NCBI GenBank assembly: GCA_963707965.1 | Contig: CAVPRR010000006.1 | Span: 434,001-498,000 of the forward strand | Direction: 5' to 3' | Source: VRUE01 sp963707965 | Lineage (GTDB): Bacteria; Actinomycetota; Thermoleophilia; Solirubrobacterales; 70-9 | DNA: 64,000 nt | In this document: one piece after another, positions 19,706-29,191 of the stretch | Numbering within the stretch: the stretch's first letter is position 1 | How the letters are laid out: each line of letters starts with the position of its first letter | Translations under genes and position numbers: made by a program | Notes under the pieces: model-generated | Told to the model about the DNA's origin: nothing | Seen by the model: the letters and a program-made list of their open reading frames with translations, nothing else | Database searches by the model: none

Positions 19706-19730
19706 CGCTGCTCAGTTTTCAAAGACCGCC
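19706..19730 (-). other. 16S processing-stalk leader half with boxA-like element
   Basis: On the minus strand the leader reads GGCGGTCTTTGAAAACTG followed by AGCAGCG. This is almost exactly complementary to 17924-17948 after 16S, so the two can pair to form the RNase III-type stalk around the 16S precursor. The TCTTTGAAAAC portion also resembles an antitermination boxA. A second leader hairpin with 9-bp arms CCACTCGGC/GCCGAGTGG lies at about 19633-19660. Confidence 0.65.
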
Positions 19731-19802
19731 GCGCCCCTGCGGCGGGACTCGCCGCATTTCGCGCACAGGACCGGCACCGGGCCAATCCCAGAGGGACGGC
19801 GG

Positions 19803-19831
19803 AGTATAGCGCCGCGACGGTCGTTTGCCTA
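19803..19831 (-). promoter_or_regulatory. Candidate rRNA operon promoter
   Basis: On the minus strand TAGGCA (19826-19831), a 17-nt spacer and TATACT (19803-19808) form a plausible sigma-70-type promoter about 250 nt upstream of 16S. The -35 hexamer overlaps the tyrS stop codon. Confidence 0.5.
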
Positions 19832-20986
19832 GGCGACCGCACGCAGGCGCCGGAAGCGGCGCTTGCCCACCTGAAGGATACGGCCGTCCAGCTCGCCTGC
19901 CGGGATATCGAGTCGGTCGCCAGCGACCGGCTCGCCGTCGAGCCTCACACCCCCCTGTTCGATCAGTCGGCGCGCCTCGCTGGAGCTGATTTCGAAGCCA
20001 GCGGCAATCAGCCCGGGCATGTGGACCCGGCCCCCGTCGCCTCCCGCCTGTGGAGACAGCGCCAGCTCCTCGATGTCCGCCGGTGCCTCGTGCCTCACGA
20101 AGAGGCGGTTGAAGTGCTCCTCCCCGGCCTCTGCGCCAGCCGCGCCGTGAAAGCGCTCCACGATCCGCCGTGCGAGCTGCCGCTTTGCCTCGTTGGGCGC
20201 CCCCTCGGGAACCTCCCCTCCGAGCAGCAGCCGGAAGTAGTCGGGCATTGCCGAGTCGGGGACCCTCATCAGGCGCCCGAACATCTCCTCGGGACGATCG
20301 GTGACGCCCACGTAGTTGCCGAGCGACTTGCTCATCTTCTGCGCGCCGTCGATTCCAACCAGAATCGGCATCGTGAGAATCGACTGCGGAGTCTGGTCGT
20401 AGGCGGCCTGCACGTCCCGCGCAAAGAGCAGGTTGAACTTCTGGTCGGTACCCCCCAGCTCCACATCCGCCCGCACGGCGACCGAGTCGTAGCCCTGCAG
20501 CAGTGGGTAGAGAAGCTCGAGGGCGGAGATCGGCGCCCCCGCGGCCATCCGTCTTTGAAAATCGTCGCGCTCCAGCAGCCGGGCCACCGTCGTCTGCGCG
20601 AGCAGACCGAGCAGCGCCTCGGGCTCCATACGCAGCCACTCGCTGTTGAAGCGCACCTCCGTGCGCTCGCGGTCGAGCACCCTGAAGGCCTGCTCCTGGT
20701 AGGTGGCGGCGTTGGCGGCGACCTCCTCGGGGGACGGAAGCGGGCGCTGGGTCGAGCGACCGCTTGGATCGCCGACCCGTGCCGTGAAGTCGCCGACGAT
20801 CAGAACCACCGTGTGCCCTGCCTCCTGAAACTCGCGGAGCTTCTCGAGGACGACCGTGTGGCCGAGATGGATGTCGGCCGTGGTCGGGTCGATGCCCAAC
20901 TTGACCCGCAGAGGCCCGCCGCTATCGAGCTGCTCCTGCAGCCTCCCCTCGGGCAGCACGTCAACGGCATTGCGCGTCAGGTCCAC
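19829..20986 (-). CDS. tyrS: Tyrosyl-tRNA synthetase
   Basis: Class I synthetase charging tRNA-Tyr. GTG 20984-20986 gives 385 residues beginning VDLTRNAVDVLPEGRL. Motifs: LGIDPTTADIHLGHTV (HIGH-type, about 30-45), QKFNLLFARDVQ, and KMSKSLGN; the C-terminal S4 RNA-binding domain follows (SSSEARRLIEQGGVRLDG). The upstream frame overlapping the divergent pbp gene is unlikely to be translated. The start choice is moderate; the family is certain. The rRNA promoter lies at its stop codon, so read-through into rRNA is possible. Confidence 0.95.
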   Translation of the reverse strand: MDLTRNAVDVLPEGRLQEQLDSGGPLRVKLGIDPTTADIHLGHTVVLEKLREFQEAGHTVVLIVGDFTARVGDPSGRSTQRPLPSPEEVAANAATYQEQAFRVLDRERTEVRFNSEWLRMEPEALLGLLAQTTVARLLERDDFQRRMAAGAPISALELLYPLLQGYDSVAVRADVELGGTDQKFNLLFARDVQAAYDQTPQSILTMPILVGIDGAQKMSKSLGNYVGVTDRPEEMFGRLMRVPDSAMPDYFRLLLGGEVPEGAPNEAKRQLARRIVERFHGAAGAEAGEEHFNRLFVRHEAPADIEELALSPQAGGDGGRVHMPGLIAAGFEISSSEARRLIEQGGVRLDGEPVAGDRLDIPAGELDGRILQVGKRRFRRLRAVA

Positions 20987-21051
20987 GATTGGGCGAATGC
21001 TAGACTGCCGCCTCCTCTCGGCGGGCCGAGCCCCGCCGGGCGTTGAAATCG

Positions 21052-23322
21052 ATGGCGCCCCTGGGAAGAAAGCCCCGCCACACGGGCGGCGCAGTCCCGC
21101 CGTCGGTGCCCGCATTCCCCGCGGGCAAGCGCACCAGACCGCGCCTCAAGAAGCTGCGCATCCTGTTCGTCCTGCTCGGGCTCGCCATCCTTGGGCTGGT
21201 CTCGATGGTCTTCGGCATGATGATGGCGGTCTCCCAGGACCTGCCGGCCATATACGACTTCGCCCAGTACAAGGCCGCAAAGAACAGCGAGCTCTTCGAC
21301 TCGTCGGGAGAACCACTCGGCACCCTGACCAGCAACCAGAACAAGATCCTGCTCAACTCGGGGCAGGTCTCGCCCAACGTGAAGAACGCCGTCGTCGCGA
21401 TCGAGGACGCGCGCTTCTACGAACACAGCGGCGTCGACTTCGAGGGCATCGGTCGTGCGCTGGTCAAGGACATCCTCAGCCAGAGCGCCGCGCAGGGAGC
21501 GTCGACCATCACAGAGCAGTTCGTGAAGAACGCCCTTGCCGCACAGAGCAGCCGCACCATCTTCCAGAAGTTCAGGGAGGCCGCGCTCGCCTATCGGCTG
21601 GAGCGCCACTGGAGCAAGGACAAGATCCTTACCGAGTACCTGAACACGATCTACTTCGGCGAGGGCGCCTACGGAATTGAGGCTGCGGCTCGCACCTACT
21701 TCGGCACGGCGCACCCCGGCTGCGGCACTCCGACCGAGCCCTGCGCAGCGGTGCTGGAGCCCTGGGAGGCGGCAACACTGGCCGGGATCATCGCTTCGCC
21801 GTCGGCCTATGACCCGAAGATCTATCCGGAAAACTCGCTGGCCCGGCGCAACCTCGTGCTGGAGAAGATGCTGGAGCAGGGCTACATCACCGGGGCTCAG
21901 TATCAGGAAGGGAGCCGGCATGCCCTGCCCTCCCCGGACGACATCGAGCCGCCGAGGCTCGATTCGCAGTCCCCATACTTCACCTCCTGGCTGCGGCAGC
22001 AGCTCGTCGACCGCTTCGGCGCTGCAAAGGCCTTCTTCGGGGGTCTCAAGGTCAAAACCACGCTCGACCTCCGCCTCCAGGCCGCCGCCGAGGAAGCGGT
22101 GAGCTCATATCTCGGTTGGCTGCCCCCAACGGCTTCTGTCGTCGTACTGGACAACCGCAATGCGGGAGTCAAGGCAATGGTCGGCGGCAGCAACTTCGAT
22201 ACGAAGCCCTTCAATCTCGCCACCCAGGGACATCGCCAGCCCGGCTCCTCGATCAAGCCGTTCACGCTGGTCACCGCTCTGGAGGAGGGGATCTCGCCCT
22301 ACACGACATTCGAATCGGCCCCCCAGGAATTCAGCTTCGGCAAGCACGGCAGAGAAGTCTTCGTCGTTCACAACGACGAGAACTCCTACCTCGGCTCCTG
22401 CGACATCGTCTGCGCCACCACCTATTCCGACAACACGATCTACGCTCAACTCGCCCTGGAGGGGCTCAAGGGGAAGACCACAGCGGATCGAACCCGCTCG
22501 ATCGCGGCAACGATCCACAAGATGGGTTACTCGGGCCCGATCTCGATCAATCCCGCGATGGTGCTGGGCGGCCTGCGGGAAGGGGTGACCCCACTTGGCT
22601 GGACGTATGCCTACATGACGCTGGCAAACGACGGCGACAGGGTCAGCGGCACGCTGTCGCCGGACCCCGGCGACAGCCCGGTCGCCTACACGCTGGTCAC
22701 CGATCACGACGGGCACGCGATCAGGGGAGGCGACAACGATCCGATCCACGAACAGGTGGTCGACTCCGGCATCGCCAGCACGGCGAAGGGCATCCTCGAA
22801 ACCGTGGTCAGCCAGGGCACCGGCGCCAACGCAAACATCGGGGCCGCAGGTCAGTGGGGAAAGACCGGCACGACCGAGAACAACGGCGACGCCTGGTTCT
22901 GCGGCGCCGTGAGCGACGTCACGGCCTGCGTCTGGGTCGGCTACGCCGATACGACGACCCCGATGACGACCCTCTACAACGGCGGACCCGTTATGGGCGG
23001 CACCTTCCCGGCCCTGATCTGGGCCAGCGTCATCTCGGCCTGGGAGCAGATCAGGGTGGACCGAGCCGCCGAAAGGGCGAGCGAAGAAGCGTCTGACTCC
23101 GGTGACTCGGGAGGGGAAGCCATCGCCCCACCGCCCCCGTCGACCGGCTCACCGCCACCCTCGAGCTCTGCTCCTGCGCCGGCACCCGAAGCGAGCGAAC
23201 CAGCCCCCAGCCCGTCTCAGGAACCGGGGCCGGAATCCGCTGCTCCGACGCCCTCCGCGCCGGCGCCTCCCGCCGAATCCGGCGGCGGAGCAGGCAGCGG
23301 GGGCGGGATCACCGCCGGATAG
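21052..23322 (+). CDS. Class A penicillin-binding protein (bifunctional transglycosylase/transpeptidase)
   Basis: Peptidoglycan polymerase and crosslinker anchored in the cytoplasmic membrane. ATG 21052 gives 756 residues (TTG three codons earlier is possible). Basic cytoplasmic tail, TM helix about 35-60. GT51 domain with EDARFYEHSGVDFEGIGRA (118-136) and GASTITEQFVKN; transpeptidase domain with SSIKPFT (399-405), SDN (459-461) and KTGT (604-607), so all catalytic motifs are present. Ser/Pro/Ala/Gly-rich low-complexity tail (about 680-756) probably spans the wall. Its 3' end overlaps the convergent mpg gene by 14 bp. Confidence 0.94.
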   Translation: MAPLGRKPRHTGGAVPPSVPAFPAGKRTRPRLKKLRILFVLLGLAILGLVSMVFGMMMAVSQDLPAIYDFAQYKAAKNSELFDSSGEPLGTLTSNQNKILLNSGQVSPNVKNAVVAIEDARFYEHSGVDFEGIGRALVKDILSQSAAQGASTITEQFVKNALAAQSSRTIFQKFREAALAYRLERHWSKDKILTEYLNTIYFGEGAYGIEAAARTYFGTAHPGCGTPTEPCAAVLEPWEAATLAGIIASPSAYDPKIYPENSLARRNLVLEKMLEQGYITGAQYQEGSRHALPSPDDIEPPRLDSQSPYFTSWLRQQLVDRFGAAKAFFGGLKVKTTLDLRLQAAAEEAVSSYLGWLPPTASVVVLDNRNAGVKAMVGGSNFDTKPFNLATQGHRQPGSSIKPFTLVTALEEGISPYTTFESAPQEFSFGKHGREVFVVHNDENSYLGSCDIVCATTYSDNTIYAQLALEGLKGKTTADRTRSIAATIHKMGYSGPISINPAMVLGGLREGVTPLGWTYAYMTLANDGDRVSGTLSPDPGDSPVAYTLVTDHDGHAIRGGDNDPIHEQVVDSGIASTAKGILETVVSQGTGANANIGAAGQWGKTGTTENNGDAWFCGAVSDVTACVWVGYADTTTPMTTLYNGGPVMGGTFPALIWASVISAWEQIRVDRAAERASEEASDSGDSGGEAIAPPPPSTGSPPPSSSAPAPAPEASEPAPSPSQEPGPESAAPTPSAPAPPAESGGGAGSGGGITAG

Positions 23323-23932
23323 CGGCGGCGCGAGGCCTCGGGCGCGATACGAACCGGTTGCCGGCGACGCTGAAGCGCCAGGGACGCTCCGTGGCCTTGG
23401 TGATTCCGATGCGCGGACTCGCAACGATGTCCTCACACCAGCCGTCCTCGCGCGGCAGCAGCGCGAACCGCCCGCCGGTCAGGTCGGCGCCGTTCTCGTC
23501 GAGCCCGATGCCGAGCGCCTCGGTCAGCTTCCCCGGGCCGGAGCACAGCTCCGCGTCGGGGCGATCGCCCCGCCTTGCCCGCATTGCCTCGAGGCCGATC
23601 GTCGGTTGCAGCGCCCTGATCAACACCGCGGCTGCTTCACCGGCGGGTTCGGCCACGGCATTCAGCAGGCTGTGGATCCCGTAGGAAAGGTAGACGTAGG
23701 CGCGTCCGGGCGGACCGAAAAGCACCTCGGTGCGCTTGGTCAGCCCGGCGAAGGCGTGGCAGGCGGGATCGTCGCGCTCATAGCTCTCGGTCTCGACGAT
23801 CGTCCCACCGCAGTCGCCGTACATGAGGCGGGCGCCGACCAGGTCGCGCGCCACGCGATGCACGGAGCGCTCGAAGAACTCCACTCCCAACCGCCGCTCG
23901 GCCACCGCTGCGGCGCTGCCCCTCAAGGTCAC
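23309..23932 (-). CDS. 3-methyladenine DNA glycosylase (AAG/MPG family)
   Basis: Base-excision repair enzyme removing alkylated purines. 207 residues, GTG start. Family motifs: GGTIVETESYERDDPACHAFAG-type block with the catalytic Glu (about 45-50), GPPGRAYVYLSYGIHSLLNAV, LIRALQP, and SGPGKLTEALGI. Directly downstream of argH (13-bp gap), so possibly co-transcribed with it. The Arg-rich C-terminus overlaps the pbp 3' end. Confidence 0.93.
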   Translation of the reverse strand: MTLRGSAAAVAERRLGVEFFERSVHRVARDLVGARLMYGDCGGTIVETESYERDDPACHAFAGLTKRTEVLFGPPGRAYVYLSYGIHSLLNAVAEPAGEAAAVLIRALQPTIGLEAMRARRGDRPDAELCSGPGKLTEALGIGLDENGADLTGGRFALLPREDGWCEDIVASPRIGITKATERPWRFSVAGNRFVSRPRPRAAAIRR

Positions 23933-23945
23933 CCCCTGTCCGGGA

Positions 23946-25337
23946 TCATCGACGCTCGGCCTGCACCCGCGCCTTGACCGCCGTGAGGGTCTCGCGGGCG
24001 AGGTCGAGCTGCTCTCCGAGCGCGGCCGAACCGGTTCCCCCCTCGATCTGCTTGGACTCCAGCCAGCTATCGCGCCGCAGGAGGTCCTGGACAGATCCGT
24101 CGAGATGCTCGGAGTGCCGCTGCAGTTCCTCCTCGGTCAGCTCGGACAACTGTTTCTCCTGTTCGATCGCGTCGCGAACGAGTCCCCCGACGACGCCATG
24201 CGCCTCCCGGAAGGGCACGCCTCGGCGAACGAGCAGATCCGCAATCTCGGTGGCGGCCAGCATCTCGTCTCCGGAGGCCTCCTCCAGGCGTTCGCGGTCG
24301 AACTCGATCCCGGACAGCATCCCCTCGGCCGCATCGAGGCACAGCTCAACCGTGTCAATCGCATCGAAGAGCGGCTCCTTGTCCTCCTGCATGTCCTTCC
24401 CGTAGGTGAGCGGCAGCGCGTGCATCGTCCCGAGCAGCGCCGCGTGGTCGGCTGCGACGCGCGCGCTCTTGGCGCGCAGGAGCTCAGCCGAATCGGGGTT
24501 CTTCTTCTGCGGCATGATGCTCGAGCCCGACGAAAAGGACTCGTCGAGCTCGCAGAAGCCGAACTCGGTGCTCGACCAGATCACGATCTCAGACCCCAAC
24601 CGCGAGAGATGCATGGTGCAGGTCGAGGCAGCGGCGAGGTAGTCGAGGACGAAGTCGCGGTTGGAGGCACCATCGATCGAGTTGGCGCTGACGTATCCAA
24701 ACCCGAGGTCCTCGGCGACAGCGCGGCGGTCGATCTCCCAGTTGACCCCCGCCAGGGCGCCGGAGCCGAGCGGCATCACGCCGGCGCTGTCGAGCGCGAA
24801 CTGGAACCTCAGGACATCGCGGGCCAGCATCCAGAAGTAGGCCAGGAGGTGGTGGCCGAGGTAGACGGGTTGGGCGCGCTGCAGGTGCGTGTAGCCGGGC
24901 ATCGGCCAGGCCTTGTGGCGCTCCGCGAGCCGCAGCAGCGTCTCCATGGTCGCCCCCGCAAGCTCGATTGCCCGCAGCGAGTGGGCCTGCACCACCATCG
25001 CCACGTCGGTGGCGACCTGGTCGTTTCGGGAGCGCCCGGTGTGGAGCTTGCCGGCCAGCGGGCCGATCTCCTCGCCGAGCAGGCGCTCGATCGCCATGTG
25101 GATGTCCTCGTCCGCCTCGGCAAATTCGAATCCCGCCTCGCCCATCCGCTCCCGCACGCGATCGAGACCGGAGCAGGTCTCCTCCAGCTCCTTCTCGTCC
25201 AGAACGCCGATGCGTTGCAGGGCGTGCGCGTGGGCGTGGGACTGGTCGATGTCGTAGGGCGCCAGGCGCCAATCGAACTCGATCGAGCGGTTGAGCCGCC
25301 AGAAGCGGGGGTCGGGATCCTTGCGGAAGCGGGACAT
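23946..25337 (-). CDS. argH: Argininosuccinate lyase
   Basis: Last step of arginine synthesis, cleaving argininosuccinate to arginine and fumarate. ATG 25335-25337 gives 463 residues beginning MSRFRKDPDPRFWRLNRSIE. Fumarase-superfamily motifs: LHTGRSRNDQVATD, GYTHLQRAQPV, and the catalytic signature GSSIMPQKKNPD. The long upstream frame lies inside the preceding aminotransferase gene and is not coding. Other arg genes are absent here; it follows a DegT aminotransferase by 11 bp. Confidence 0.96.
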   Translation of the reverse strand: MSRFRKDPDPRFWRLNRSIEFDWRLAPYDIDQSHAHAHALQRIGVLDEKELEETCSGLDRVRERMGEAGFEFAEADEDIHMAIERLLGEEIGPLAGKLHTGRSRNDQVATDVAMVVQAHSLRAIELAGATMETLLRLAERHKAWPMPGYTHLQRAQPVYLGHHLLAYFWMLARDVLRFQFALDSAGVMPLGSGALAGVNWEIDRRAVAEDLGFGYVSANSIDGASNRDFVLDYLAAASTCTMHLSRLGSEIVIWSSTEFGFCELDESFSSGSSIMPQKKNPDSAELLRAKSARVAADHAALLGTMHALPLTYGKDMQEDKEPLFDAIDTVELCLDAAEGMLSGIEFDRERLEEASGDEMLAATEIADLLVRRGVPFREAHGVVGGLVRDAIEQEKQLSELTEEELQRHSEHLDGSVQDLLRRDSWLESKQIEGGTGSAALGEQLDLARETLTAVKARVQAERR

Positions 25338-25348
25338 GAGCCTGGCGA

Positions 25349-26494
25349 TTATCCCTGCCTCACCGGCTGGCCAAGCGCGGTGCCGAGCTCCTCGCAGACG
25401 CGGGCCACCTGCGACTCGGTCATCGACGGGAAGAACGGCAGGGCGAGCGAGTTCGCGGCGGCGGCCTCTGCAACGGGGAACTGCCCCTCGCGGTAGCCGA
25501 GCTCGCGCAGGTGCGGGAACAGGTGGATGCACGGCAGGTACGCCTTTGCGGCGATGCCGCGCTCCCCGAGGCGGGCAATCGTCGCGTCGCGATCCACACG
25601 GTCGGGAAGGGAAACGACGTAGACGAACCAGCTGCGCCGCTCGGAGCCGCGCCCCGCAATCGGCACCCGCAGGCCCTCGATCCCTGAGAGGGCCTCCGCG
25701 TAGGCCGCCGCCACGGCGGCGCGCCGCTCCAGCATCTCATCGAGCCGCTCGAGCTGTGCGACGCCCAGCGCAGCGGCCACGTCGGAGAGGCGGTAGTTGA
25801 AGCCGAGGCCGCCGTGGTCGAGCCACCCCATATCGGCTGCCCGTCCCTGATTGCGCTCGGAGCGCAGCCGCGCCGCGAGATCGCGTCGCGGCGCGACGAT
25901 CATTCCCCCCTCCCCCGTCGTCAGCTGCTTGTTCGCGTAGAAGGCGAAGGTCGCGAGGTTGCCGCGCGCTCCAACCCTGCGCCCCTCAGAATCGACCGCT
26001 CCGAGGGCCTCACAGGCATCCTCGAGGATCCCGAGACCGCGCGCCGCGGCAATCGCCTCGAGGGCCGGCATGTCGGCGGGGTAGCCGAAGATGTGAATGG
26101 GCAGGATGCCCGCCGTGCGCTCTCCGAGCGCCGCCTCCGCGGCCGCGGGGTCGAGGTTGAGCGTCTCGGGGTCAACGTCGCAGAAGACCGGCCGGACGCG
26201 CTCGTAGAGAAGGCAGTTCGCCGAGGCGACGAAGCTGAAGGGGCTCGTCAGGACCTCATCTCCCGATCCCCAGCCGAGCGCCCGTACACCGAGGTGGAGC
26301 GCGGCCGTGCCGCTCGACGCCGTGACGGGTTCCCCGGCTCCCAGCCAGGCGGCAAAGTCGCGCTCGAAGCGCTCGCCCATCGGACCGAGCGACAGCCTCC
26401 CGGAGCGGAGCACCTCGAGCACCAGCTCCTCCTCCCGCTCTCCGATCTCCGGCCGCGCCAGCGGGATCGGATCGGTTTCCACAGAGCGCCCCAT
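25349..26494 (-). CDS. DegT/DnrJ/EryC1/StrS aminotransferase
   Basis: PLP-dependent sugar aminotransferase family, 381 residues. Substrate-binding ASSGTAALHLGVRALG (59-74), FEDA-type ILEDACEALGA (156-166) and the Schiff-base lysine K189 in FAFYANKQLTTGEGGMI. Typical members aminate nucleotide-linked keto sugars for envelope glycans, but this gene lies between cimA and argH with 10-12 bp gaps and no sugar genes adjacent. The actual substrate is unknown. Confidence 0.9.
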   Translation of the reverse strand: MGRSVETDPIPLARPEIGEREEELVLEVLRSGRLSLGPMGERFERDFAAWLGAGEPVTASSGTAALHLGVRALGWGSGDEVLTSPFSFVASANCLLYERVRPVFCDVDPETLNLDPAAAEAALGERTAGILPIHIFGYPADMPALEAIAAARGLGILEDACEALGAVDSEGRRVGARGNLATFAFYANKQLTTGEGGMIVAPRRDLAARLRSERNQGRAADMGWLDHGGLGFNYRLSDVAAALGVAQLERLDEMLERRAAVAAAYAEALSGIEGLRVPIAGRGSERRSWFVYVVSLPDRVDRDATIARLGERGIAAKAYLPCIHLFPHLRELGYREGQFPVAEAAAANSLALPFFPSMTESQVARVCEELGTALGQPVRQG

Positions 26495-26505
26495 CGGGGG
26501 GCAGC

Positions 26506-28083
26506 CTACTCAGCGGCGTCGCCGTCGCGCGGCTGGAATGCGTACTCGAGCGAGTCGACGAGCGCCTCCCATGAGGCCTCGATGATGTTCTCCGATACGC
26601 CGATCGTCCCCCACTCCCGCTCGCCGTCGGAGGAGTCGAGCAGGACGCGGGTCACCGCGCCGGTGCCGTGGCTCTCGTCGAGGATCCGGACCTTGTAGTT
26701 CGTCAGCTCGATGTCGGCGAGGTGGGGATAGCGCCCGACGATCGCGGCCCGCAGGGCGCGGTCGAGCGCGTTGACCGGGCCGTTGCCCTCGGCCACCTTC
26801 ACGTAGCGCTCGCCGTCGACCGTCACCTTGATCGTCGCCTCCGTCTCCACCCTCCCGTCGGCGCGCTTCTCGGTGGTGACCCGGAAGCTCTCCAGCTCGA
26901 ACAGCGGCTCATAGCTCCCCGCCTCGCGCCGCAGCAGCAGCTCGAAGGAGGCCGGCGCCGCCTCGTAGTGGTAGCCGCGGTGCTCGCGCTCCTTCAGCCG
27001 CTCGATCGCTCGCGCCGCGCCCTCGGCGCCGATCTCGAGCCCCGCCTGCTCGGCCTGGCTGCGGATCGTCGCCCTGCCGGAGAGCTCGGAGGGCAGGACG
27101 GCACGCTGGTTGCCGACCGCGCCGGGTTCGATGTGCTCGAAGGTGCGCGCGTCGACCTCCACCCCGGCGACGTGCATCCCCCCCTTGTGGGCGAAGGCAT
27201 TGCGGCCCACGTAGGGCTGGTCTGGGTTCGGCGCCACGTTGCAGAGCTCGTCAACCAGGTGGGCCGTTTCGGTGAGGCTGGCGAGCTGTTCGGCGCTGAC
27301 GCAATTGAAGCCCATCTTCAGCTGCAGCGCCGGCAGGATCGAGACGAGGTTGGCATTGCCGCAGCGCTCCCCGTAGCCGTTGACGGTCCCCTGCACCAGC
27401 CGCGCGCCCTCGCGCACCGCGGCAAGGGAGTTGGCGACCCCGCACCCGGCGTCGTCATGGACGTGGATGCCGACCTCCGCCCGCCCTCCAACCGCCTCGA
27501 CCACCGGCGCGGTGGCCGCGGCGATCTGGTCCGGAAGGCTGGAGCCATTGGTGTCGCAGAGCGTGACGTTCTCCGCACCCGCGTCGATCGCCGCGCCGAG
27601 GCATTCCAGCGCGTAGCCCGAGTCGTCGCGGTAGCCGTCGAAGAAGTGCTCGGCGTCGTAGATCACGCGTTTGCCCTGCTCCCGGCAGAAGGCGACGGAA
27701 TCGCGGATCATCGCCAGGTTCTCCTCGCGGGAGACCTTGGTCACCTTCTCCAGGTGCAGCCCCCACGTCTTGCCCACGAGGGTCACAACCGGGGCGAAGC
27801 ACTCCACCAGCGTGCGCAGCGCAGCGTCGTCCTCGGGCGCCGTGCCGCGGCGGTGAGTCATCCCAAAGGCGCAGATCTCCGCCTGGCGCAGCCCGAGCTC
27901 GGACAGCAGGCCGAACAGCTCCACCTCCTTGGGGTTCGAGCTGGGGAACCCGGCCTCGATCAGGGGCACGCCGAGCGCGTCGAGCGCCTGCACCACCCGC
28001 ACCTTCTCCGCTGCCGAGAGGGACATGCCCTCACCCTGCATGCCATCACGCAAGGTAGTGTCGTAGAGCGTTACCTGTTCCAT
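26506..28083 (-). CDS. cimA: Citramalate synthase
   Basis: Condenses acetyl-CoA and pyruvate to (R)-citramalate, the threonine-independent entry to isoleucine. 525 residues. DRE-TIM barrel signature LYDTTLRDGMQGEG (about 5-18), VGIHVHDDAGCGVANS with metal His residues, and NAFAHKGGMHVAGV. C-terminal regulatory (LeuA dimer) domain with VKVAEGNGPVNALDRALR is likely the allosteric isoleucine-sensing part. Family and its long length separate it from LeuA, which is encoded at 35.0-36.6 kb. Works with LeuBCD, IlvBNC and IlvE nearby. Confidence 0.9.
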   Translation of the reverse strand: MEQVTLYDTTLRDGMQGEGMSLSAAEKVRVVQALDALGVPLIEAGFPSSNPKEVELFGLLSELGLRQAEICAFGMTHRRGTAPEDDAALRTLVECFAPVVTLVGKTWGLHLEKVTKVSREENLAMIRDSVAFCREQGKRVIYDAEHFFDGYRDDSGYALECLGAAIDAGAENVTLCDTNGSSLPDQIAAATAPVVEAVGGRAEVGIHVHDDAGCGVANSLAAVREGARLVQGTVNGYGERCGNANLVSILPALQLKMGFNCVSAEQLASLTETAHLVDELCNVAPNPDQPYVGRNAFAHKGGMHVAGVEVDARTFEHIEPGAVGNQRAVLPSELSGRATIRSQAEQAGLEIGAEGAARAIERLKEREHRGYHYEAAPASFELLLRREAGSYEPLFELESFRVTTEKRADGRVETEATIKVTVDGERYVKVAEGNGPVNALDRALRAAIVGRYPHLADIELTNYKVRILDESHGTGAVTRVLLDSSDGEREWGTIGVSENIIEASWEALVDSLEYAFQPRDGDAAE

Positions 28084-28202
28084 CTGATGCCTTTCGATTC
28101 GAGGGATCGGGGAGTGGGCCTTCCGGCCCGTCCGCGCGCAGCGGCGCGCCAGCCGCTAGGCGGCTGCGGTAATTCGCCCGATTGCCTCAAAACGGCAGTG
28201 CA
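28084..28202 (-). other. 119-bp spacer between ilvE and cimA with two hairpins
   Basis: On either strand GGGCC-TTCC-GGCCC (28116-28129) and CAGCCGC-TAG-GCGGCTG (28150-28166) form short GC-rich hairpins. It may be a terminator/leader before cimA. No leader peptide with Ile or Leu codons was recognised. Confidence 0.4.
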
Positions 28203-29153
28203 TCAGGAGCTCACCTTACTCGGTTCGTCCGCACCGGCAGGCACCTCGACGAAGTCGAGCCACTCCAGGTACTCCTCGGCACGGCCGTGCAATGCGTCTT
28301 CGAACTTCGCCTGGATCACCCGGGTGATCTCGCCCGGTTCGCCCAGCGGGTGGTTGTCCACCTCACACACCGGCACCAGCTCGGCGGCGGTCCCGGTCAG
28401 AAACATCTCATCCGCCAGATACAGCTCGGAGCGCGCTATGTCCCGCTCCTCGACCTTGTAGCCGAGGTCAAGGGCGATCTGGACCACCGAGTTCCGGGTG
28501 ATGCCGTCGAGGATGGCCGCGGTATGCGGGGGCGTGCAGAGCACGCCGTCGCGAACGAGGAAGACGTTCTCGCCCGAGCCCTCTGAGACGCAGCCGTGCT
28601 GGTCGAGCAGGATCGCCTCGTCATAGCCGGCGTTGGCCGACTCCGTCTTGGCAAGAATCGAGTTGAGGTACTGGCCCGAGGCCTTAGCGTGCGGGATCAG
28701 GCTGTCGCCGGAGATCGTCCGCCACGAGGAGACCTTGGTGCGGATGCCGTGTTTCTTGCCATCCTCGCCCAGGTAGGCGCCCCAGGGCCAGGCGGCGACA
28801 ATGACCTCTATCGGGGCGCTCTGCGCGTAGAGCCCCATCTCGCCGTAGCCGCGGAAGGCGAGGGGTCGGATGTAGCAGGAGCGCAGCCCGTTGCGCCGGA
28901 TCAGCTCGTGCGTGGCCGCCCGCAGCTCCTCGGTCGAGTACGGCAGCTCGAAGTAGTAGAGCTCCGCGGACTTTTCGAGCCGCTGCAGGTGCTCGCGGTG
29001 GCGAAACACCGCGGGCCCGCGCTCGGTCTCATAGCAGCGGATCCCCTCGAACACCCCGGTGCCGTAGTGCAGGCCATGGCTGAGGACGTGCACCTTGGCC
29101 TCCTGCCAGGGCACGAACTCGCCGTTCTGCCAGATCAGCTCTGCAGTCTCCAT
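28203..29153 (-). CDS. ilvE: Branched-chain amino acid aminotransferase
   Basis: PLP fold-type IV transaminase for the last step of Ile, Leu and Val synthesis. ATG 29151-29153 gives 316 residues starting METAELIWQNGEFV. Hallmarks: HVLSHGLHYGTGVFEGIRCY, the PLP-lysine region HAKASGQYLNSILAK, and EAILLDQHGCVSEGSGENVF plus the phosphate-binding LDGITRNSV. Located 38 bp after leuB in the leuC-leuD-leuB-ilvE-cimA array. Confidence 0.95.
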   Translation of the reverse strand: METAELIWQNGEFVPWQEAKVHVLSHGLHYGTGVFEGIRCYETERGPAVFRHREHLQRLEKSAELYYFELPYSTEELRAATHELIRRNGLRSCYIRPLAFRGYGEMGLYAQSAPIEVIVAAWPWGAYLGEDGKKHGIRTKVSSWRTISGDSLIPHAKASGQYLNSILAKTESANAGYDEAILLDQHGCVSEGSGENVFLVRDGVLCTPPHTAAILDGITRNSVVQIALDLGYKVEERDIARSELYLADEMFLTGTAAELVPVCEVDNHPLGEPGEITRVIQAKFEDALHGRAEEYLEWLDFVEVPAGADEPSKVSS

Positions 29154-29191
29154 CCTGCGGAAGTATGCCCGATGCGCCACTGCCGCTGGGG

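Noticed and set aside
28084..28202. T-box or leader-peptide attenuator before cimA
   Set aside because: Hairpins exist, but no T-box core sequence and no run of Ile/Leu codons was seen.
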